A stretch of 11,047 nt of DNA, taken from positions 1-11,047 of the forward strand of contig JANWHV010000134.1 of the NCBI GenBank assembly GCA_025450255.1, read 5' to 3'. Under the pieces are notes generated by a model that did no database searches, had not been told where the DNA came from, and saw nothing but the letters and a program-made list of their open reading frames with translations. Each line of letters starts with the position of its first letter. The stretch's first letter is position 1. Shown piece by piece: positions 6,985-11,047 of the stretch. This stretch comes from Chloroflexota bacterium (GTDB taxonomy: Bacteria; Chloroflexota; UBA5177; JANWHV01). Position numbers and translations under genes: made by a program.

Positions 6985-7152
6985 GTGAACGAAGATGTCT
7001 CGCTTGATACCTTGCCGATGCCGCTTCGCTGGCACGTGCTTCCAACCCAATGGCACATGCCCGACCCCGCGTCGCTGACCGCTTCCGCGCCCGGCATCGC
7101 CGATCTCTTCATCAACCCAATATCCACATTGACCAGGCGCAGTTCACAGTAG
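6985..7152 (+). pseudogene. 5' fragment of a DUF1349-like protein (55 codons)
   Basis: A GTG at 6985 preceded by GGGGAG (6971-6976, 8 nt spacing) opens a 55-codon frame ending in TAG at 7150-7152. The peptide has protein-like composition and the pattern of the N-terminus of DUF1349 (concanavalin-A-like fold) proteins: LPMPLRW, then PTQWHMPD, then LTASAPGIADLFINP, compare the family pattern L-x-W ... P-x-x-W-x-x-x-(D/G) ... L-x-x-x-A-x-x-x-T-D-x-F-(V/I)-(D/N)-P. Family members are usually near 190-200 residues, so about three quarters is missing. It stops 47 bp before the antitoxin gene, and I do not find the rest downstream. I read it as the stump of a decayed or interrupted gene; a genuine small protein cannot be excluded. 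Family assignment is from memory of the pattern. Confidence 0.5.
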
Positions 7153-7170
7153 CGGCGTGTGTTGCAGCGT

Positions 7171-7185
7171 GTTACAATTATGTAC
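7171..7185. promoter_or_regulatory. Candidate operator/promoter of the toxin-antitoxin operon
   Basis: GTTACAATTATGTAC is an imperfect inverted repeat (GT(T)ACA, ATTA, TGTAC, one-base bulge) in the only AT-rich spot upstream of the antitoxin gene. It includes TACAAT, a fair -10 match, with no good -35. Ribbon-helix-helix antitoxins normally repress their own operon by binding such short repeats over the promoter, so the position fits. The assignment is inferred. Confidence 0.35.
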
Positions 7186-7186
7186 A

Positions 7187-7193
7187 GGGAGGT
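7187..7193 (+). promoter_or_regulatory. Strong ribosome binding site of the antitoxin gene
   Basis: GGGAGGT, within AGGGAGGT at 7186-7193, sits about 6-7 nt before the ATG at 7200. It settles the start over the upstream in-frame GTG/TTG options, which have no such site and only add Arg/His-rich sequence. Confidence 0.65.
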
Positions 7194-7199
7194 GCGCTC

Positions 7200-7529
7200 A
7201 TGCCTATCAACGCTGCCACGACGAGTATTCGCATTCCTGGCGATCTACTCGATCGCTTTGATCGCCTGGCGAATCGTACAGAACGGACGAGATCCTATCA
7301 CGTGGTGAAAGCGCTGGCGGCGTATATCGCCGAGCAAGAGTACCTGAATGCCCTATTCACGGATTTAAAGGCGGATGCCGACAGCGATCGCACCGCCATA
7401 CCGAACGATGAGGCAGTTTCTTCAGCCATCGCAAGTGGGCTTGTGCGCGCCGAGGATCTCGACGGCCCAGACCCAGTGAGCGACGCGGAGTATGCCGCAG
7501 TCCAAACTATAGACAGCGAGTGGAGATAA
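7200..7529 (+). CDS. Ribbon-helix-helix (CopG/RelB-type) antitoxin
   Basis: This 109-residue protein is the antitoxin and probable autorepressor of a type II toxin-antitoxin pair. Residues about 7-46 form a ribbon-helix-helix DNA-binding domain: the strand TSIRIP (8-13), helix DLLDRFDRLANRT (15-27), then RSYHVVKALAAYI (31-43), a very typical RHH pattern in which the strand contacts DNA and R31/S32 mark the turn into the second helix. The acidic remainder (47-109, rich in D and E) should wrap and neutralise the toxin. It is somewhat longer than the common 75-95 residue members. The coding end overlaps the toxin start by 10 bp, as is usual for such operons, giving translational coupling. Confidence 0.85.
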   Translation: MPINAATTSIRIPGDLLDRFDRLANRTERTRSYHVVKALAAYIAEQEYLNALFTDLKADADSDRTAIPNDEAVSSAIASGLVRAEDLDGPDPVSDAEYAAVQTIDSEWR

Positions 7530-7807
7530 TCTGGAAAGTCCGGGCATTGCGGGACCGCGAGGCAATCCACGCTGCCACGGCGCGCGTCAGCCTGACGCAT
7601 GCCTTTGAGACGATTGCCACCATTCAGAGAGCGGTTAACCGCCTCGAACACTACCCCTACCTGGGTAGGCAATTGCCCGATCAGCCTGCTTATCGTGTCT
7701 TGGTTGTACCTCGCACCCATTACTCAGTCGCGTATCGCCTCATCGCGCGCGGCACGCACCCGCGCGTCGAAATCCTGCGCATTCTGGACCAACGTGGGAA
7801 CCGATAG
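7520..7807 (+). CDS. ParE/RelE-family toxin
   Basis: This 95-residue basic protein starts at a GTG overlapping the antitoxin end by 10 bp. It has the ParE/RelE-fold order of elements: beta strand IIWKVRAL (3-10) with the R-D-x-x-x-I helix (11-16), a second helix (about 28-43), the signature RLEHYPYLGRQLPD (41-54), then strands YRVLVV (58-63), YSVAYRLI (68-75) and VEILRILD (83-90), ending near the Q-R-G-N-R tail. The H-x-P-x-x-G-R block and the I-L-R-I-L-x-x-x-x-x-R end are family hallmarks. ParE members poison DNA gyrase and RelE members cut mRNA on the ribosome; sequence inspection does not decide between them, though the P-x-x-G-R form is common in ParE-type members. The antitoxin upstream is its partner. 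Confidence 0.85.
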   Translation: MEIIWKVRALRDREAIHAATARVSLTHAFETIATIQRAVNRLEHYPYLGRQLPDQPAYRVLVVPRTHYSVAYRLIARGTHPRVEILRILDQRGNR

Positions 7808-8007
7808 CATATGCTGTCTTGTAGTGCTGGACGGTTATGTCTAGCGCACCCCCCAAATGGCTACTATTTTAGGGAAATGTGGGTGATGGAAGGCCACTAT
7901 CGCTCGCGCTACACTGGAAAAGTTCCGCCCCGCGATGACGCGCGGCAGCCGCGAAGGGCACGCCCCAACGCTTCATTTTGCCGGTAATGCTATCCGAAGG
8001 GCCGACT

Positions 8008-8622
8008 ATGTCTCAGATCACCGTGGTCCTCGCGCTCGCGTCACCGTTACTGCACGCGCGGCTCCGCGCCGAGCTTGCTCTGGATCCTGATAGTCGCGTC
8101 CTGCACGAGACCGGGAATCAGGGCAGCGCAGTCGAGGAAGGCGCGCGGCAGCAGCCCGATATTCTGATGGTCGACCGAGACATGATCGTCGATGCCACGC
8201 TCGCCGACCCACGCCTGCGCGGCAAGTCAGTGCCCGCCGTGGTGCTGGTGAATGTCTACAAGGAGGGCATCCCCACCCGGCATGTTCTCCCGGTCGCCGG
8301 CGTCATGCCCTTCGACACCAAGCCGGGCGATCTGGCTCACAAGCTCGCGGAGATCCTTCGTCAGGCGCGGACGGCGACCGAGCCTTACGCGCCGCCGCCT
8401 GTCCGATCCGAGCTGCAACACCGCTTTACCGTGGGCACGGCTCAGGAAGCCGCCGCGCCAAAGAGTGAACCGGTCAAGAACGTGGCCGAGGACTCTCCGT
8501 ATGGCAAGCAACCCGAGCCAAGCAAGACCTCGCAGCTTGCCAAGACCGGCTTCCTGCGCTCCGTCTTTGGCGCGGATGGCAAGTCGGGCAACGTGGGACG
8601 CTCAAAATCAGGACGATTGTGA
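8008..8622 (+). CDS. Degenerate receiver-domain (pseudo-receiver) protein with disordered tail
   Basis: This 204-residue protein starts at ATG 8008, with GAAGGG at 7996-8001, 6 nt upstream; an earlier in-frame TTG at 7978 lacks such support. Residues about 3-122 follow the CheY-like receiver fold of NarL-type regulators: VVLALASPLLHARLRAEL (6-23), PDILMVDRDM (50-59) with Asp56 in the phospho-acceptor position, VPAVVLVNVY (75-84), then VAGVMPFDTKPGDL (96-109) in place of the usual G-Y-L-x-K-x-x-x-x-x-E-L. The N-terminal acidic pair that binds Mg is absent (ALAS), the Thr/Ser switch is Asn82 and the conserved Lys is missing. Phosphorylation is therefore doubtful. There is no output domain: residues 123-204 are Pro/Lys/Ser-rich and probably disordered. 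It may act as a protein-protein adaptor. No histidine kinase is nearby. Confidence 0.7.
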   Translation: MSQITVVLALASPLLHARLRAELALDPDSRVLHETGNQGSAVEEGARQQPDILMVDRDMIVDATLADPRLRGKSVPAVVLVNVYKEGIPTRHVLPVAGVMPFDTKPGDLAHKLAEILRQARTATEPYAPPPVRSELQHRFTVGTAQEAAAPKSEPVKNVAEDSPYGKQPEPSKTSQLAKTGFLRSVFGADGKSGNVGRSKSGRL

Positions 8623-8637
8623 TCCGCGCTCGCCGCG

Positions 8638-8658
8638 GCGCGGCTGCCATGGCCGCGC
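8638..8658. terminator. Possible stem-loop between convergent genes
   Basis: GCGCGGC at 8638-8644 pairs with GCCGCGC at 8652-8658 around a 7-nt loop, in the 51-bp gap between the receiver-like gene and the convergent lipid kinase gene. There is no T-run on either strand, so it is at best an inefficient or Rho-assisted bidirectional terminator. Confidence 0.4.
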
Positions 8659-8673
8659 ACAGTGCCCCGACTG

Positions 8674-9957
8674 CTAGCCCATGGGCAAGAGGTCGATCGT
8701 GCGCGCCTCAATGGTGCCGCCGCGCTCGTGGTCCTTCTTCCCTTTCACTTTCACGATGTTGCCCTCGGCCAGAGCGGGCAACACCTCGTGGACCGGCTGC
8801 GCGTGACGATCGCCGTTCTTCAGCACCGTGCTGGGGTTGAGAAGCACCGTCACAACCTTGCCGTTCCGTAATCGCGTGGCGGTAAAAGAATCGGCGCCGA
8901 TTCCGGTGACGCGCATCATCCGCTTACTGGGCGCGTCCTTGCCCTGTTTACCCTGGCCGGACGCCTCACCAGACCCATCGTTCGCCGTGTCTTCCTCTGG
9001 GTGGCGCGAAAACAGCTCGCCGTCATAGTCGCGCGGCACAAGCACGGTGATCCCCTGGGCCACGACGGTAAAAGCATAGACCATGCCGCGTGTCGTGGGC
9101 TGATCCTTCTTCTTGAGACGGATGGCGCCGCCATCCAATTGCAGCGGTAACGGCACGGGTGTCCGCACCGTCAATGTCGCCGCCCGATACGACTCGGCGG
9201 ATATCGGACTGGGGTGGCCGCGGAAGGCAATGGAAACCAGTTGGCGCCCGGCCTCGATCGCGCCTCCGGCCGCGATAATGCATACGTCAAGCAGCCCGTC
9301 GTCAATATGCGCATTGGGGGTGAGGCTGGTGAAGCCGCCGTACTTGCGCGTGTTGCCAACCACGATCTGTACGACTCGTCCTTCCCAGTGCGCGTCGTCC
9401 AGGTCCACCCGCGCGGCCACCGGCTTAAACGTCGGTACCGCTTCCAGCGTTGCCAGACCCACCGCCAGCGCGCCGATACGGTTCTTCAGCGGCTTCGATA
9501 CACGGGAGATAACGGCGCCGTCGAAACCCAACCCGGCCATCAAAATGAAGTGCGTACCACGCCGACCATTGATTGTCACGTGGCCGGCATCCACGCGGCG
9601 GCGCACGGCGCCTATAAGCTGCAAGGCCGCCTGTCGCGGCTTCAGCGACACCCCTAGCTCGCGCGCCCACAGGTTCACGGTGCCGCCGGGTAGCACGCCC
9701 ACCGCGACCGTGGTGCCGACAAGGCCATCGACGATTTCGCTTACCGTCCCATCGCCGCCGCACGCCACCACGATATCGTAGCCGGCGGCGGCGGCCTGCC
9801 GCGCCAGCTTGGTGGCCTGCCCGCCGTGCAACTTCTGGCGGACCGTCACGTCCCAGCCATGAGCAGCCAGGACCGGCAGTACGTTGGAGAGATCCATGCC
9901 GCCGCGCCCGGATCGGGGATTTGCAATCAGACAGGCCCGGACGACGGACTCGGCCAT
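8674..9957 (-). CDS. Diacylglycerol-kinase-family (YegS/LCB5-type) lipid kinase with extra C-terminal domain
   Basis: This 427-residue soluble protein should phosphorylate diacylglycerol or a related lipid with ATP. The start is ATG 9957, because AGGAG (9966-9970) lies 8 nt upstream; the alternative GTG at 9966 overlaps that site. The kinase covers about 5-308: IANPRSGRG (11-19), the nucleotide-binding GGDGT (67-71), PGGTVNLWARELG (90-102), GLGFDG (142-147) and DDGLLDV (219-225). The usual DGE near the end of the second lobe reads DGG (275-277): the Asp is kept and the Glu lost. After a charged Gly/Lys/Glu-rich linker (about 315-347), residues 348-424 form a small beta-rich unit (MRVTGIGADSFTATRL, then LAEGNIVKVKG) resembling DUF5666/OB-like modules. 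Family members are usually near 300 residues, so the tail is an addition. It may be a phospholipid-recycling or lipid-signalling enzyme; the actual substrate is unknown. Confidence 0.88.
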   Translation of the reverse strand: MAESVVRACLIANPRSGRGGMDLSNVLPVLAAHGWDVTVRQKLHGGQATKLARQAAAAGYDIVVACGGDGTVSEIVDGLVGTTVAVGVLPGGTVNLWARELGVSLKPRQAALQLIGAVRRRVDAGHVTINGRRGTHFILMAGLGFDGAVISRVSKPLKNRIGALAVGLATLEAVPTFKPVAARVDLDDAHWEGRVVQIVVGNTRKYGGFTSLTPNAHIDDGLLDVCIIAAGGAIEAGRQLVSIAFRGHPSPISAESYRAATLTVRTPVPLPLQLDGGAIRLKKKDQPTTRGMVYAFTVVAQGITVLVPRDYDGELFSRHPEEDTANDGSGEASGQGKQGKDAPSKRMMRVTGIGADSFTATRLRNGKVVTVLLNPSTVLKNGDRHAQPVHEVLPALAEGNIVKVKGKKDHERGGTIEARTIDLLPMG

Positions 9958-9983
9958 GCGGCGCACTCCTGTGACGCGTTCTC

Positions 9984-10000
9984 GCCGGCTACCTGCCGGC
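9984..10000. repeat. Short GC inverted repeat in the lipid kinase leader
   Basis: GCCGGC occurs twice, separated by TACCT, and can form a 6-bp stem with a 5-nt loop. It lies 27 bp before the minus-strand kinase start, in the 169-bp divergent gap shared with the KTSC gene. It could be a transcript hairpin or an operator, but in GC-rich DNA it may be chance. Confidence 0.3.
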
Positions 10001-10114
10001 CGATGGCGTCATGCTGCCCATCGTACCTGATGCGAGAGTAGCGTGCCCGCGCGCGGCCGTCGCCCCTTAACGCGCGCCGCCGTACGCTGAAATTACCGGT
10101 TAATGCCGAGGCGG

Positions 10115-10121
10115 AAGGAGG
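10115..10121 (+). promoter_or_regulatory. Ribosome binding site of the KTSC gene
   Basis: AAGGAGG, a near-perfect Shine-Dalgarno sequence, lies 5 nt before the ATG at 10127. It excludes the upstream in-frame start near 10103, which would place this site inside the coding region. Confidence 0.7.
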
Positions 10122-10126
10122 CAGTG

Positions 10127-10339
10127 ATGGAGCGGCTGACTATTGACTCGAGCGTAATCAACTCGGTTGGCTACGATCCGACGCGGAGAGTGCTGGAACT
10201 CGAGTTTGCAAGCGGCGCGATCTATGAATACCTTGACGTGCCGGAGGCAGAGTATCAATCCCTGTTGAAAGCGCCCTCGCCTGGCGCCTTCTTCAACGAG
10301 GAGATCAAAGACACCTATCGCACCCTGAAAATCGGCTAG
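10127..10339 (+). CDS. KTSC domain protein
   Basis: This 70-residue protein is a single KTSC domain, a small fold also found attached to some lysyl-tRNA synthetases and otherwise common as a stand-alone protein of unknown role. The pattern is clear: SSVINSVGYDP (8-18), then LELEFASGAIYEYLDVP (23-39), YQSLLKAPSPGAFFNEEI (43-60) and a YRTLKI end. This corresponds to the family's S-x-x-I-x-x-V-G-Y-D, L-x-V-x-F-x-x-G-x-x-Y-x-Y, P-S-x-G-x-(Y/F)-(F/L)-N-x-x-I elements. Length is standard and complete. It is transcribed away from the lipid kinase and shares a divergent 169-bp gap with it; nothing in the sequence links their functions. The molecular role is not established. Confidence 0.85.
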   Translation: MERLTIDSSVINSVGYDPTRRVLELEFASGAIYEYLDVPEAEYQSLLKAPSPGAFFNEEIKDTYRTLKIG

Positions 10340-10601
10340 CGCCTCGCTTCACAAGGGAGTTGCGCGATTGGACGGAGCACCGGAGCCGGCTTTCCTACTC
10401 GTTCCACGCCCTGAATTGCCGGCACCGTCAAGCGCGGCGCTAGTGTGTCGGGCAGCGAGCGGAGATGGCTGATATCGAAGGCCGTGTAGCTGCCGTTTGC
10501 CACCGTGGACGTTGCCAATGCCGCCGACCCCGTGCTCTGACCACGCTGCGTACGTGGGCCTGGTAACTCAGGCGAGCATGGGCATGCAGGATGAGGGGTT
10601 G
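10340..10601. other. Intergenic region between convergent genes, nothing recognised
   Basis: The 262 bp between the KTSC gene and the Uma2 gene hold only short open frames with weak starts (for example a TTG-started 60-codon frame on the minus strand) and no clear terminator with a T-run. No feature can be supported here. Confidence 0.5.
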
Positions 10602-11047
10602 CTAACGGCCTTCCAATTCTTCCAATCGGCGGCGTAGCGCCGCGATTTCCGCCTCCTTGCGGGCCAGGGCTTCACGGACCTCCCCTTCCCGCAATTGGGG
10701 CTGGCGTGCCTGGTCGAAGACCGTTATCCCGCCATCGGCGGCCTTGAAGCCTACCGGGATCTCCTCGCCCCACCAGATCCCCTCGCTATCCGGCGCCCAG
10801 ACATGGAACTTCTCGTCCAGCAGCCGCCAGGCACGCCCGGTCGTCTGTAGATACAGCGCGAGCGGATCGAGCACCAGGTATTCGCGGACCCCGCCGTGTC
10901 CGTAGGTCCATGCCTTCCCGGCCTGCAGGCTGAGATCCGCCTCGTACGTCGATTCGCTGGCCACCTCGATCACCAGTACAGGCGGCCCATCGATTTCCAC
11001 CGAAACTGAGCCGCGATCGATATTGATCGGCTGGCGATATACGAAGA
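10602..11047 (-). CDS. Uma2-family (DUF820) putative restriction-endonuclease-like protein, C-terminal part
   Basis: The frame is open to the right edge of the window, so the N-terminus is missing; the GTG at 11000 is internal because sensible sequence (YRQPINIDRG) precedes it. What remains matches the Uma2/DUF820 family, which has a PD-(D/E)xK nuclease fold: PPVLVIEVASEST, where the Glu and the following residues form part of the catalytic core, a Lys further on (LQAGKAWTY), then GGVREYLVLDP, the typical G-V-x-E-Y-x-V-x-D-P block. The last roughly 30 residues (REGEVREALARKEAEIAALRRRLEEL) are heptad-like and should form a coiled coil, a common tail in Uma2 proteins of Chloroflexota and Cyanobacteria. 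These genes are often present in many copies per genome, and their cellular role is not settled. Confidence 0.85.
   Translation of the reverse strand, partial: FVYRQPINIDRGSVSVEIDGPPVLVIEVASESTYEADLSLQAGKAWTYGHGGVREYLVLDPLALYLQTTGRAWRLLDEKFHVWAPDSEGIWWGEEIPVGFKAADGGITVFDQARQPQLREGEVREALARKEAEIAALRRRLEELEGR

Noticed and set aside
7200..7807. The toxin-antitoxin pair as part of a transposon or integron cassette
   Set aside because: No transposase, integrase, terminal inverted repeats or attC-like fold could be seen on either side, so mobility is left as an inference.
7877..7987. 36-codon open frame (ATG 7877) between the toxin and the receiver-like gene
   Set aside because: It is protein-like at first glance (EGHYRSRYTGKVPP) but short, lacks a properly spaced ribosome binding site and matches nothing I know.
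9113..9781. 222-codon plus-strand open frame opposite the lipid kinase
   Set aside because: Composition is Ser/Thr/Pro/Arg-rich and it mirrors the kinase codons; no domain is visible.
10336..10518. 60-codon minus-strand open frame after the KTSC gene
   Set aside because: It starts at TTG without a Shine-Dalgarno site, and the sequence matches no family I recognise.
1..11047. CRISPR array, tRNA/rRNA genes, prophage or defence island
   Set aside because: No regularly spaced repeats, no cloverleaf-like or rRNA sequence, and no phage or recognised multi-gene defence set; Uma2 and a toxin-antitoxin pair alone do not make a defence island.

Overview
The window is GC-rich and densely coding. It shows no tRNA or rRNA gene, CRISPR array, transposase or phage gene. 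The gene mix is a GAF-tailed family 2 glycosyltransferase, a PMT-type membrane glycosyltransferase, secreted GH5 enzymes, a Uma2 nuclease with a coiled-coil tail, and a KTSC protein. This resembles Chloroflexota or a related soil or environmental high-GC lineage. That assignment is inference from gene content, not from a marker gene.

Region 1 (1-5488, + strand) is a surface-polysaccharide block. It opens with a family 2 glycosyltransferase that enters from upstream of the window and carries the catalytic motifs of processive synthases. Its reading frame breaks near 840-850. The rest of the protein, a membrane domain, a W-E-K-T motif and a GAF sensory domain, continues in another frame to 1627. 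After 26 bp comes a PMT/ArnT-like multi-spanning glycosyltransferase (1654-3732), whose end overlaps the start of a membrane-anchored or exported GH5 glycoside hydrolase with a C-terminal beta-sandwich-like domain (3716-5488). Together they suggest an operon in which a polymer is made at the membrane, decorated, and trimmed outside the cell. This resembles in logic, but not in gene families, a cellulose synthase with its partner endoglucanase.

Region 2 (5517-6596, - strand) holds a second secreted GH5 enzyme, tail-to-tail with the first. The two catalytic domains align without gaps at about 52% identity by hand count and share eight cysteines, so they are diverged paralogues.

Region 3 (6597-8007) is a looser stretch. 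It has about 390 bp with no recognisable gene, then a short open frame (6985-7152) that looks like the 5' fragment of a DUF1349-type protein. A type II toxin-antitoxin operon follows (ribbon-helix-helix antitoxin 7200-7529, ParE/RelE-like toxin 7520-7807). The arrangement suggests gene decay beside a mobile addiction module.

Region 4 (8008-11047) holds a degenerate receiver-domain protein with a disordered tail (+), a convergent diacylglycerol-kinase-family lipid kinase with an extra C-terminal domain (-), a small KTSC protein (+), and the C-terminal part of a Uma2-family nuclease (-) that runs off the right edge.

The most unusual points are the glycosyltransferase-GAF fusion and its frame break, the convergent GH5 pair, the gene remnant next to the toxin-antitoxin module, the pseudo-receiver, and the lipid kinase with an appended domain and an altered DGE motif.
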